This document shows positions 1 through 7,348 of a stretch of 21,369 nucleotides of DNA, piece after piece. The stretch covers positions 1 to 21,369 of the forward strand of contig QHOF01000081.1 of the NCBI GenBank assembly GCA_003219335.1, read 5' to 3'. A program made the position numbers and the translations under genes. Every line of letters starts with the position of its first letter. Positions within the stretch are counted from its first letter, which is position 1. The DNA is from Verrucomicrobiota bacterium (lineage in GTDB: Bacteria; Verrucomicrobiota; Verrucomicrobiia; Chthoniobacterales; UBA10450). Below the pieces are notes generated by a model. That model made no database searches. It was not told the origin of the DNA and worked only from the letters and a program-made list of their open reading frames with translations.

Positions 1-1
1 A

Positions 2-265
2 ACATCGATTCCGGCTTACACGAAAGATGGTTTCGAGCGTGTCCAGAAGCTGAAGCTCACGTCGGATGAAGCTCAATTCGCATCGCAATTCAATGGTGTG
101 CGCTCCGTGCAGCAGATTGCCAAAAATCTGCGGATCGATTTGAAATCTGCCGGTCAAATGCTCTTCCGGTTTCTCGCGCTTGAAATTGTGGAGTGCTGGC
201 CTGCCAGCACGGCAGCAAAACCGGAACAGCGGAGTGTCTTTCAGCGTTTTCGACGCGATCGATAG
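2..265 (+). CDS. DUF4388/PATAN-like protein, C-terminal part (5' end outside window)
   Basis: An open frame enters from the left edge and ends at TAG 263-265, giving 87 residues with no start inside the window. The visible part contains a helical module (LTSDEAQFASQFNG, then RSVQQIAKNL, then AGQMLFRFLALEIVE). It resembles the tail domain of DUF4388 (PATAN) regulatory proteins, where an 'LTxEEaxfLsxldG...S..ela' block precedes a winged-helix-like end. I infer the family from this pattern only. The last ~20 residues (from ECWPAS on) look unrelated to the domain and are partly encoded by a perfect 8-bp inverted repeat at 193-210. The gene lies 32 nt upstream of the glucokinase on the same strand, so the two may be co-transcribed. 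No function can be assigned from this fragment. Confidence 0.6.
   Translation, partial: TSIPAYTKDGFERVQKLKLTSDEAQFASQFNGVRSVQQIAKNLRIDLKSAGQMLFRFLALEIVECWPASTAAKPEQRSVFQRFRRDR
193..210. repeat. Perfect inverted repeat (8-bp arms, 2-nt centre)
   Basis: GTGCTGGC at 193-200 is the exact reverse complement of GCCAGCAC at 203-210, with CT between. It lies inside the 3' end of the DUF4388-like reading frame, in the stretch that no longer looks like the domain. It may be a small palindromic repeat captured at the gene end. No second copy is seen in this window. Confidence 0.5.
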
Positions 266-270
266 CGTCA

Positions 271-288
271 CCCCGAATGCTTTCGGGG
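271..288. other. Hairpin in the DUF4388-glucokinase spacer
   Basis: CCCCGAA (271-277) pairs with TTCGGGG (282-288) around a 4-nt loop. It sits between the TAG at 263-265 and the glucokinase ATG at 298. No T-run follows, so it is a poor intrinsic terminator. The 3' arm contains the only purine-rich block before the ATG (GGGGCGG), so it could instead affect translation of the glucokinase. This is inference. Confidence 0.35.
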
Positions 289-297
289 CGGTCGCTC

Positions 298-987
298 ATG
301 AAAAGAAAAGTCTTGGTCGTCGATATCGGCGGCACATACGTAAAACTGCTTATGTCGCGTCGCGATCAGCGCGAATTCGCTTCCGGATCGCGCATGGGAC
401 CAAACCAACTAATCGCAAAACTTCAAGAGAGCGTGCGCGGATGGAAATTCGACAGGGTGTCCATTGGTTTTCCTGCGCCGGTGCGCAAAGGGCGGATCAC
501 AAAAGATCCGAAGCATTTGGGCAAAGGATGGGTCGGTTTCAATTTTACCAGAGCGCTCGGCATACCTGTGCGCCTGGTTAACGACGCAGCCATGCAAGCG
601 CTGGGCAGCCACGATGGCGGACGCATGCTCTTTCTGGGACTTGGTACGGGGCTGGGGTCCGCCCTCGTGTGGGACAGAATGTTGATGCCCTTGGAGCTCG
701 GCGATCTCCCGTATCGTCACGGACACATTATCGAAGATTACCTCGGCATTCCAGGCCTCGTGTTGTTAGGCGAAAAAAAATGGAAACGGGAAGTAATTTA
801 CGCGGTCGTACAATTGAAGAAATCCTTCATCGCCGATTACGTTGTTATCGGTGGTGGCCTTGTGCACCATTTCGGTCGATTACCGAAAGGAACTGAGCGC
901 GGACGAAATGAAAACGCATTCCTCGGTGGACTCCGTTTATGGGAAATCAATAAACACTCGGGGGAACTAAAATGGCGCGTGCTGTGA
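298..987 (+). CDS. ppgK: Polyphosphate glucokinase (PPGK-like, ROK/ASKHA superfamily)
   Basis: The 229-aa product should phosphorylate glucose to glucose-6-phosphate in the cytoplasm, using polyphosphate (or ATP) as donor. Visible motifs: phosphate-1 loop DIGGT (residues 9-13), SIGFPAPV (55-62), GKGWVGFNF (75-83), LVNDAAMQALG with the likely catalytic Asp96, glycine-rich LFLGLGTGLGSA (111-122), LELGDLPY (132-139), a second Gly loop VIGGG, and the C-terminal NAFLGGLRLWE typical of PPGK-like proteins. The ROK zinc motif (CxCGxxGC) is absent, as expected for this subfamily. Length is close to the usual ~240-260 aa. An ATG at 298 was chosen because it is immediately followed by the conserved KVLVVDIGGT; the longer frame from 193 adds residues overlapping the previous gene. 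The donor (polyP versus ATP) cannot be read from sequence. The gene converges on the tRNA-Leu. Confidence 0.9.
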   Translation: MKRKVLVVDIGGTYVKLLMSRRDQREFASGSRMGPNQLIAKLQESVRGWKFDRVSIGFPAPVRKGRITKDPKHLGKGWVGFNFTRALGIPVRLVNDAAMQALGSHDGGRMLFLGLGTGLGSALVWDRMLMPLELGDLPYRHGHIIEDYLGIPGLVLLGEKKWKREVIYAVVQLKKSFIADYVVIGGGLVHHFGRLPKGTERGRNENAFLGGLRLWEINKHSGELKWRVL

Positions 988-1003
988 TAGGAATGAGGAG
1001 AAG

Positions 1004-1085
1004 TGCCAGGGAGGGGACTCGAACCCCTAAGGATTTCTCCACCAGATCCTAAGTCTGGCGCGTCTGCCAATTTCGCCACCCTGGC
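1004..1085 (-). tRNA. tRNA-Leu (anticodon UAG)
   Basis: Read on the minus strand, 82 nt fold as a class II tRNA. The acceptor stem pairs GCCAGGG with CCCTGGC, and A is the discriminator base. The anticodon stem CCAGA/TCTGG encloses the loop CTTAGGA, with anticodon TAG at 1051-1049. A long variable arm (GGA...TCC) is present, as expected for Leu, and the T arm is AGGGG-TTCGAGT-CCCCT. CCA is not encoded; CTT follows the discriminator. It decodes CUN (mainly CUA) leucine codons. It lies 17 nt beyond the convergent glucokinase stop. Confidence 0.97.
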
Positions 1086-1148
1086 AACAACTCAGATGCG
1101 GTGATGAGCAGCGTGCGCAAGAGTAATGTGCACCTCGAGTCTCAACTG

Positions 1149-4100
1149 TCATCGAAAACCGCTACTTCTTCCGCCGCTGAGGCCGCTTCCGCCGCGCCGT
1201 TCGCGCCGATTTTCTGACGCGCTCCGTTGCCGTTTTGTCTGCGCCAGTGAGATGATCCGCAGATTCGGATCGCCGTAATGTTGATATGCGCCCCAGGTCC
1301 GCATGCCACGGGGACCGAGCCGGGCGATCTCGCGGCGTGCCTCGCGCATCGCTTCCTGCAATGATTCGGCGAGCGAGCCGTCGCCATGGAGTCCGAGAAT
1401 GCCGCGATAAAATCGACGTGCAAACTCGAGTGCGGCGGTATCATCGACCGGCCAAGCCGTACAGACAAAACTCGCGACCCCACGGGCGAAGAACGCTTCG
1501 GCAAAGCTCGGCGCCATCAACGCAGACCGCTTGTCCGCTCGGTCCGGCGTAATGCCTGACTCGCATGCGTTTGAGAAAATGAAGCGCGGAATGCGGTCGA
1601 TGCGGTCCAGTTCATTCGCGCTTAGAACTTTTTGGCCGGTAAAGATCCATCCGGAGAGCGGCGGATTCTCCTTGTTGAAGAAGCAGTGACCCGCGTAGTG
1701 CATGAGATCGAAACGCTGATTGATGAGCTGATCGAGTACGGTGACCCGCGTTGCCTGGCCGGGTCCGAAGAGCCGCACTACCTCTACTCTTCGCCCCGGC
1801 TGCTGACCAAATTCATCGAAGATCGCTGCGACTGCCTCGCCTTCCTCTTGCGCGCCGGGCAGCGGTGCATCCTCCGCCGGATCCGCGACAACGAGCACAC
1901 GCAAGGGTCGCTCGGTCAAAATCGGCGGCTCAGGTAATTGCGCAAAGGTGGTCCGCAACTGGCGCGTCAACCCGTAGAATGTGCCGAGAAAGCGTTCGGG
2001 ATTGAAATCGACATTACCGCCGGCGGCTTCAGTCGCCACCATTTCCCAGTGAATGCGCGCGGTCGTCGCGTCGAGCGCAAGAACGATGGGCACCGTTTGC
2101 TGCAGAATCATTTCACGCATGTCGTGCGGCAACAGGAGACGGCCGAGCAGGTTTCCGAGGTCTAGTTGCTTGGCAAAAGATTCCGCTGACGGCAGCGCGT
2201 CGTTCGATTCTTCCACGAGCGCGGGATCGATCCGTGTGTCGCGTTGTGGAATCGAAGCTTCCGCGGTTAATGCCGCAAACTGAAATGTGTCGGCCTGCAG
2301 TTGAATTGTCAGACGCATCGGCTCGGCCTCAACTGTGCTTCCGGTTAAGGCGGTGAAGGATTTGCGCTCTTTGTCGGCGGAGCGTTGTGCGGCGTCTTTC
2401 TCCGCCGCTCGCTTTGCCTCACGCAAGGCTGCTTTAGTGGGGCCGCTGTAAGCGATCTTCAACGGTGCTTCGGAATCATTGCCGAAAACATCGACGGCGT
2501 TCTCCAGCGAATAGTGCATGCGCACGAAATTGCCGGGCGAAAACTCGACGAAGGTGACGCTTTGGAGCTGAAGGTCGGAAGCTCCCTGCGCGTCGTACAA
2601 AGCGCGGCGCACGCCCCGTAGCCAGGCGCGAAGCGCATCCTGCGTTCCCAAATTTCCCGCGCCCGCGCCAATCAAGACGGAGGCCAGATTCTTGCGACCG
2701 CTGCGGCCCAGCGCCCAGACCAATTCGCGTGACAAAATTGCGAGCTGAGCTGCGCCGAAAGTGCCGGGTTGGCCCATCCCCGCGATGACAATGATACGCC
2801 CCGGTTTGCGCGGATCCGGTAGGATGAAATTCTGTCCAAGTTCACCTACAATCGCCCCGCGCCGACACAAATCGGTGATCAGCAGCTTGCCATCTGCGCT
2901 CTTCGCCCCACTAAGTGCTTTGCTGATCGCCCGATCAATCGCAAGTTCTGCATACTGCGGGGCAACACCAATATAATGACCAACGGCAATCGCATCAGCT
3001 GCGGCGATTTCCTCGATGCGACCGCGCACGAGCCGAATTGCAATTGTAACGGTTGGCGTTTTGGTCTTCCGCGGGGCTGGAGAAGGCGGAACTGGCGCCG
3101 GAGTGCCCGATGACGGGGGCGCCATCTCTGCGGGCGAGCTGACCGAAGCATCCCCAAGGAAACTGCGCACCAGCATTTCGCTCGCGACTATCTCATCGCG
3201 CGAAAGTGCCGCTTCTTTGATGTCACCAACTGCTCGCGACCTTCCCCGCACGCGACGGCTCAGCGCGCGCAAAGCTTCTTCCTCGGCCTGCTCGCGGACA
3301 TGTCGTGCAGCAGCGCTCACGGCGAGCGCAGCCGCTCCGCGCGCTTTGGGAATCGAAGTCGGCAAGTTGCATTTCCCAGTGGCGAGGATCTGTTTGGTGC
3401 CCTCGATCACGTAAGTGTGGTTTGGCAGCGCACCATGGGAACATTCCACAAAATATGTCGGGATTCGTGTGCCACTTTCATGGAGAAAACCGAGCGCGTG
3501 CGGCACCGTTCCGTCACCTTCGAGTGAATCGGTGTATGCATCTGCGTGATCGAGGCGAGTCCAATCGTTCACGCCCACCTTCGTTATCTGATTGAAGCCA
3601 GCGATGTAAGACATGCGCGATCCGTCGACGACATTGGCGAGTCCTTCGTGACTGGCGCGCGCTACGTCGAGGATCTTTTGGGGCACGCCCCAGGTGGACC
3701 ATTGCGCTGCGTCATACATGCGCTCCATCCCATTCATCGCAAGCGGTGAGGGGAGCATCTGCATCGAGCCTGGGAAACCGTTGAGTATGTCGCACAGCTC
3801 GCGAAGACTGTGCGTCAGATCGACGATCGCCAGTTTACGAATCGTATCATAGGCACCAGTAATCACCTGCGGGATTGCGAACGATCCGTGATTCGGTGTG
3901 CCGAGCATGATGAGCCGGCCTTTTTTTCCCCAACGCTGCGCATGTCGCAGGATATATGTGCGCGAGACTAGCCCGCCCATCGAGTGGGCCACGAGATTCA
4001 CGTCGGCGTCGGGTCCGAACCAGCGGTCGATCTGCTGGCGCAAGCTATCGGCGATCTGGGCCAGATCTTGTCGCCAGTCGTACCAGAACGCTTGCACGTT

Positions 4101-4505
4101 CCACCCGTCTGCAGCGAGGCCGAGGAGTTGTTCGGAATACCATTTTTTTAGGATACCGGTGGCGCGGACATCAAATTGCGATTCGAACTTCCCCGTCATG
4201 CGCAACCAACCGACTGCGCCGATCGCGACGCGCGGGAAATTGAGCCAGATGAATTGACTGTTCTGATTCGTGGGAAAAACGGTCAGTTCCCCCCCCATGA
4301 TCCCGTGAAGGACTACGACGTTGCCTTTCGCTAACGCTCGCCGTCGCACGCCAAGAGCGAGACTGCGCAATCGCTGAAGCCGTTCGGCGCCAAAATAAAT
4401 TTCGAGCAATCGCTCCTCGTCCGCGCTGGGCCGACGCAAAATTTGCGAAAGCTCGTCCGTGTTGGCGGACTCTAATTGCGCGAGAAAAGCCCGTTCGTCG
4501 ATCAT
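1149..4505 (-). CDS. Alpha/beta-hydrolase - M17N-like - CHAT protease fusion protein
   Basis: An 1118-aa protein without signal peptide or clear membrane segment, so probably cytoplasmic. Domains in order: a short helical N-terminus (1-60). A lipase/LCAT-like alpha/beta-hydrolase (about 61-380) has VVVLHGIMGG, nucleophile Ser175 in AHSMGG, Asp331 in EGDGTVP and a candidate His357 or His363. An Ala/Arg/Pro-rich linker follows (390-485). A middle domain (about 486-650), with IAGMGQPG and VLIGAGAGNLGT, resembles the macro-like N-domain of M17 aminopeptidases; this is tentative. A CHAT caspase-like protease (about 860-1085) has His940 in HYAGHC and Cys981 in NACESG, and ends in YGDPNL. A basic tail closes the protein. 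Both active sites look intact. CHAT proteases often act in bacterial immunity or regulated cell death by cleaving a partner; here the hydrolase is fused in cis. The target is unknown. The start ATG has AGGGA 9 nt upstream, and the duplicated copy at 5801 begins at the same codon. Confidence 0.88.
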   Translation of the reverse strand: MIDERAFLAQLESANTDELSQILRRPSADEERLLEIYFGAERLQRLRSLALGVRRRALAKGNVVVLHGIMGGELTVFPTNQNSQFIWLNFPRVAIGAVGWLRMTGKFESQFDVRATGILKKWYSEQLLGLAADGWNVQAFWYDWRQDLAQIADSLRQQIDRWFGPDADVNLVAHSMGGLVSRTYILRHAQRWGKKGRLIMLGTPNHGSFAIPQVITGAYDTIRKLAIVDLTHSLRELCDILNGFPGSMQMLPSPLAMNGMERMYDAAQWSTWGVPQKILDVARASHEGLANVVDGSRMSYIAGFNQITKVGVNDWTRLDHADAYTDSLEGDGTVPHALGFLHESGTRIPTYFVECSHGALPNHTYVIEGTKQILATGKCNLPTSIPKARGAAALAVSAAARHVREQAEEEALRALSRRVRGRSRAVGDIKEAALSRDEIVASEMLVRSFLGDASVSSPAEMAPPSSGTPAPVPPSPAPRKTKTPTVTIAIRLVRGRIEEIAAADAIAVGHYIGVAPQYAELAIDRAISKALSGAKSADGKLLITDLCRRGAIVGELGQNFILPDPRKPGRIIVIAGMGQPGTFGAAQLAILSRELVWALGRSGRKNLASVLIGAGAGNLGTQDALRAWLRGVRRALYDAQGASDLQLQSVTFVEFSPGNFVRMHYSLENAVDVFGNDSEAPLKIAYSGPTKAALREAKRAAEKDAAQRSADKERKSFTALTGSTVEAEPMRLTIQLQADTFQFAALTAEASIPQRDTRIDPALVEESNDALPSAESFAKQLDLGNLLGRLLLPHDMREMILQQTVPIVLALDATTARIHWEMVATEAAGGNVDFNPERFLGTFYGLTRQLRTTFAQLPEPPILTERPLRVLVVADPAEDAPLPGAQEEGEAVAAIFDEFGQQPGRRVEVVRLFGPGQATRVTVLDQLINQRFDLMHYAGHCFFNKENPPLSGWIFTGQKVLSANELDRIDRIPRFIFSNACESGITPDRADKRSALMAPSFAEAFFARGVASFVCTAWPVDDTAALEFARRFYRGILGLHGDGSLAESLQEAMREARREIARLGPRGMRTWGAYQHYGDPNLRIISLAQTKRQRSASENRRERRGGSGLSGGRSSGFR
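4377..4503 (-). repeat. Direct repeat, intact copy (5' coding end of the CHAT gene)
   Basis: The first ~42 codons of the CHAT gene are repeated in the same orientation at 5675-5801. By eye there are about 13 mismatches over ~127 bp, and a core of more than 35 bp (around 4438-4480) is identical. The pair brackets the DUF4062 gene. Homology stops a few bases outside the start codon on one side and near codon 42 on the other. Confidence 0.9.
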
Positions 4506-4601
4506 CGGGGAAAATCCCTGCCAGACTAGAAGGCGGGCAATGGAGAGTCAATGCGCTAATGGGCACCCGACCAGCTATTGCCACGGTTCGATAGCGCCAG
4601 T

Positions 4602-4630
4602 TTATCATTAATATCGCGCTTCTTTGGCAA
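4602..4630 (-). promoter_or_regulatory. Possible sigma70-type promoter for the CHAT gene
   Basis: On the minus strand, TTGCCA (4630-4625) and TGATAA (4607-4602) are 17 nt apart in an AT-rich patch about 100 nt upstream of the CHAT start. The -35 matches 5 of 6 but the -10 match is weak. This is the only promoter-like pair I see in the 270-nt spacer 4506-4775, which otherwise holds nothing recognisable. Confidence 0.25.
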
Positions 4631-4775
4631 AGGAAGGCGAGCGGATTAGATGGAATCATTCCGCCTTTAGACGTCGAATGATTCGGCACAATTCCTACCG
4701 CTTCTGTGACCTTTTGCCATTTTGCGGCAGTTTTGCAACCGGTTCGAACGCGGCAACAGGCGGGAGAGCGTCAAC

Positions 4776-5582
4776 TTAGCGGCTTGCTTCCCAGCGTCCG
4801 GGGCTCCCTGCGTCCCGCGTCTGTGCGGTTGAGCCCCAACGGCCATCGGTTAACTCGCGTTGATCAGCCGACAGGTAAGCGGAATACGAGCCAACGGCTA
4901 GCTGTTTTGGTTCACTAACACTCTCGCCTTCGAGAGTTACTTGCCGCGTCGCAGCTATGTAAAACCCGGCTACTTCCTCTGTGCCCACTAGCTCATTGCG
5001 CAGCGTCCAACTGCCGTATGCGAGAAATGGCATCGTTGGGGAGGGTGGTTGCGATAGAGTCTCTGCGATCGCACCGTTGCTCGATGTGAGTTCGATGAAT
5101 CCCCTCGCGACCAGTTTGTCCAATTGTTGACGGAACTTGTATTTGAGGTCGCCGACGTCCCTATAAGTGGTGGGGAAATGTCCCAGTGCAGCCAGCTTCT
5201 TCTTGAACGCCCAAAGACTCACGAAGTCGCTTTCGTTGGCGCTTGCGGTGCTGACCTGTGTGTCCTTGAAGTAGGTGAAAATGAACGGCTTGTTGGTTTC
5301 CTTGAACTGTCCAAAAGCTGTCTCGAATTCTTCCTCCGTGTATTTGCCTACCTTGGTATTGAACAGCATCACAAAGATGTCGCTCTATCGAACGGCTTTG
5401 TTGTATTCGTCCTGTAGCCTGGTCTGCGAAATTGCGTCAAAAAAATCTTCCCAGATGACGAGTTCGAGGTATACACCCTGGCGAATCCAGTCGTTGTTCT
5501 GGCGGCTGACGAAGCTCTCGAACTCCTGCCGGTCTTCCTTCAATTCAGAGGAAGAAGCTAGAAATATCTTCTTGGTCTTCAT
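4776..5582 (-). pseudogene. DUF4062-family protein interrupted by one in-frame TAG
   Basis: Reading from ATG 5582, the frame gives 65 residues (MKTKKIFLASSSELKEDR...LQDEYNKAVR), then TAG at 5387-5385, then continues in the same frame for about 200 residues (SDIFVMLFNTKVGKYTEEEF...GHFPTTYRDVGDLKYKF). The two halves join seamlessly as one DUF4062 domain. DUF4062 is a TIR/SEFIR-like fold used as an N-terminal effector or signalling module in STAND and related proteins. The interrupted codon falls where relatives usually have Glu or Gln (AVR-x-SDIF), so one base change of GAG or CAG explains it. No indel is needed. The region after about residue 190 (LRNELVGTEEVAGFY...) is not recognised. Possible restart codons exist just after the stop (GTG at 5372, ATG at 5369) but would give a headless domain. 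It is either a fresh pseudogene or a sequencing error. Confidence 0.8.
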
Positions 5583-5674
5583 CGATGCAGTTCAAAGTCA
5601 AGGAGTCAAGAGGTCATGTCTTCATTGCTGTGCTCGGCCTTCTATCTTTTTAAGACATTTGAAAGGTTGCGGCC

Positions 5675-5801
5675 GCCCTTCGGCGCCGAAATAAATTTCC
5701 AGCAATCACTCTTCATCGGCGGTGGGTCGCCGCAAAATTTGCGAAAGCTCGTCCGTGTTGGCGGACTCCAATTGCGCGAGAAACGCCCGTTCGTTGATCA
5801 T
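5675..5801 (-). pseudogene. Decayed duplicate of the CHAT gene 5' end
   Basis: From ATG 5801 on the minus strand the frame reads MINERAFLAQLESANTDEL and continues as QILRRPTADEE, then TGA, then LLEIYFGAE, before similarity is lost. This matches residues 1-41 of the intact CHAT protein, with Arg32 changed to a stop and a few substitutions. Nothing of the hydrolase or CHAT domains follows. It is not a functional gene. It lies 45 nt downstream of the WD40 remnant's stop, suggesting an ancestral WD40-then-CHAT order. Confidence 0.88.
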
Positions 5802-5846
5802 CGAGGCAGCTTCGTCATGAGCGTCGCCATGATTTTAGGGAGAGGG

Positions 5847-6300
5847 CTAGCGACCGGTCTCCCGGCGCCCGTTGCTCTTTTCCTCGGGGAAAAAGTACTT
5901 CCAGACCGGTTCGTAGGCGTCACCGGCTTTGCTTTCAGGATGCCCGTTCCGCACAGTTTCCAGTGTAAACAAAGAGCCATCGTCGCCGACATCGAGTGCG
6001 CTTGCTACGCTGGCAATATCTATCAGCCATGCAGGCGCAGGTTTTTCTTGGAAGTTTTCGGACGCGGTATGCTCGGGTCGATAGACCGGACTAACGTCGA
6101 TGAGGCGCATGCTGTCGAACACATTCCAAGTTCCGCCTGATAAAATCAGCAATCGTTGGCCATCCGGACTGAACTGTGGAATTCCGATCGACCCATGGAA
6201 GACATGTCAATCCCTGGAAAAGGCACGAGGCCCCACCAGCGTGATCGAAACTGGCTGTCCCGCTCCGATTTGTTGGACTTGTTCTCTCCTGGCATAGATC
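5847..6300 (-). pseudogene. C-terminal remnant of a WD40-repeat protein
   Basis: On the minus strand, one frame reads GQPVSITLVGPRAF, an in-frame TGA (6209-6207), then PQFSPDGQRLLILSGGTWNV (a WD40 blade motif), then a PAPAWLIDIASVASALDVGD segment, ending at TAG 5849-5847. The 'P-P-A-W-L-x-D-x-A' segment after the last blade is typical of the C-terminus of WD40-repeat Ser/Thr kinases and related STAND proteins. Upstream of about 6300 no convincing homology continues in any frame. There is no plausible start codon, so this is a broken gene. The upstream boundary is approximate. Bases 6301-6395 hold nothing I recognise. Confidence 0.65.
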
Positions 6301-6395
6301 GGTCGCGTGGTACGCGTCCGCGTTTGAGCAGATCTGATCGGTTTTCTGCCGGGCGTTCAAGCAAATCCGACAGCGCGGTTGCGGCCCCGCCGGCA

Positions 6396-6689
6396 TCAGT
6401 GATTCAACGGCACCCAGCCGCGGCTGATGTAATCGCCGAGCGTAAGAGAAATCAAGATCAACAACCAGATCACCCCAGCCACCGCTGCAAGATGCAGAAT
6501 GCGGCTGCTGCCTTTGATGTGCATGAAAAAAAGGGCAATCACAATCGCTTTGGCGATGGAGACAGCCAACGCCACGATCAGGTTAAATGGGCCAAGATTG
6601 ATGTATGCAATCGACCACGTCACCGCCAGCAGCATCAGCAATGCGATGCACGTGCGCACGTAAACGTTCGGTTGAACAACTTCTTCCAT
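6396..6689 (-). CDS. ctaF: Cytochrome c oxidase subunit IV (caa3 type)
   Basis: A 97-aa protein with three hydrophobic segments (about residues 12-30, 34-56 and 64-84) and the FFMHIKGSS loop between helices 2 and 3, characteristic of prokaryotic subunit IV (COX4_pro/CyoD-like). It is a small accessory membrane subunit that supports assembly and stability of the oxidase core. The start at 6689 was chosen because its ATG overlaps the ctaE stop by one base (TGATG), while the longer frame would read 22 residues into ctaE. It is the last gene of the respiratory operon. No clear terminator follows; only a GC-rich weak palindrome (GCGGGGCCGC) lies near 6380. Confidence 0.9.
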   Translation of the reverse strand: MEEVVQPNVYVRTCIALLMLLAVTWSIAYINLGPFNLIVALAVSIAKAIVIALFFMHIKGSSRILHLAAVAGVIWLLILISLTLGDYISRGWVPLNH

Positions 6690-7348
6690 CAGCGGTGCCC
6701 GACCAGATACAAAAGCGGAAACAAAAATACCCAGACGATATCGACAAAATGCCAATACAGGCCGGCGATCTCGACAGCGTTGTGATTACCGTGAGCAAAT
6801 TTGCCAAGCCAGGCAAGCAGGGCCAAGACGAGCATGATCGCAATGCCGACGGTGACATGGATCGCGTGCAGCCCCGTCATTGCAAAATAAATCCAGTAGA
6901 AAAGCTCGGCGTTACCAGGGTCGGTGCCTTCCCATTTAAAACCCATACGCGGGACGAGATGATCGACGTAGTCTTTGTGATACTCGACCGCCTTAAGCGA
7001 CATGAACACGCAGCCGAGCAACGCCGTGCCAGCAAGCAGCCCGACCAGCGCGCGGCGCTGGTCCAGTTTCGCCGCGCGGACGGCAAACGCCATAAGCAAA
7101 CTGCTGATCAAAAGCACGGCAGTGTTGGTGCCGCCGATCAGCACGTCGAGTTTGCGGCTCGCTGCGACAAACACGTGTCCGTATGTAAATCGATAGATCG
7201 TGTAGCCGAGAAAGAGTCCGCCGAAAAACAGCACCTCGGTCGCAAGGAAAATCCACATTCCGAGCTTTGCCGCATCGCGCTGCTGCTCGATGTCGTCGAA
7301 TTGCTCACCGACGAACGGTTCAGATGCTGGCGAGATTGAGATCGACAT
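6689..7348 (-). CDS. ctaE: Cytochrome c oxidase subunit III
   Basis: A 219-aa integral membrane protein with five hydrophobic segments. The start region KLGMWIFLATEVLFFGGLF is a hallmark of subunit III, as are EYHKDYVDHL, YWIYFAMTGLHAIHVTVGI and GLYWHFVDIVWVFLFPLLY near the end. The conserved Glu of helix III-type segments (TEVLFF) and the HAIHV histidines are present. It is the short form usual in caa3 oxidases. The ATG at 7348 overlaps the end of ctaD by 29 nt. No later Met fits the conserved N-terminus, so the overlap is probably real. It supports proton uptake stability in subunit I. Confidence 0.96.
   Translation of the reverse strand: MSISISPASEPFVGEQFDDIEQQRDAAKLGMWIFLATEVLFFGGLFLGYTIYRFTYGHVFVAASRKLDVLIGGTNTAVLLISSLLMAFAVRAAKLDQRRALVGLLAGTALLGCVFMSLKAVEYHKDYVDHLVPRMGFKWEGTDPGNAELFYWIYFAMTGLHAIHVTVGIAIMLVLALLAWLGKFAHGNHNAVEIAGLYWHFVDIVWVFLFPLLYLVGHR

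Noticed and set aside
1004..1148. tRNA-Leu as integration site for the adjacent island
   Set aside because: No second copy of the tRNA 3' end (TTCGAGTCCCCTCCCTGGCA) is seen elsewhere in the window, and there is no integrase. The idea is unsupported here.
4171..4689. 172-aa minus-strand frame overlapping the CHAT gene start
   Set aside because: Different frame from the CHAT gene and no domain similarity. The CHAT start is supported by an AGGGA site and by the duplicated copy.
5385..5387. Stop-codon readthrough or alternative genetic code at the DUF4062 TAG
   Set aside because: TAG ends several intact genes in this window, and no recoding signal is visible. A point mutation or sequencing error is simpler.
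6370..6395. Intrinsic terminator after ctaF
   Set aside because: Only a short GC palindrome (GCGGGGCCGC) is present and no T-run follows on the minus strand.
6156..7339. Long plus-strand frames (209 and 244 aa) opposite ctaE/ctaF and the WD40 remnant
   Set aside because: Antisense to well-supported oxidase genes; composition is typical of shadow frames.
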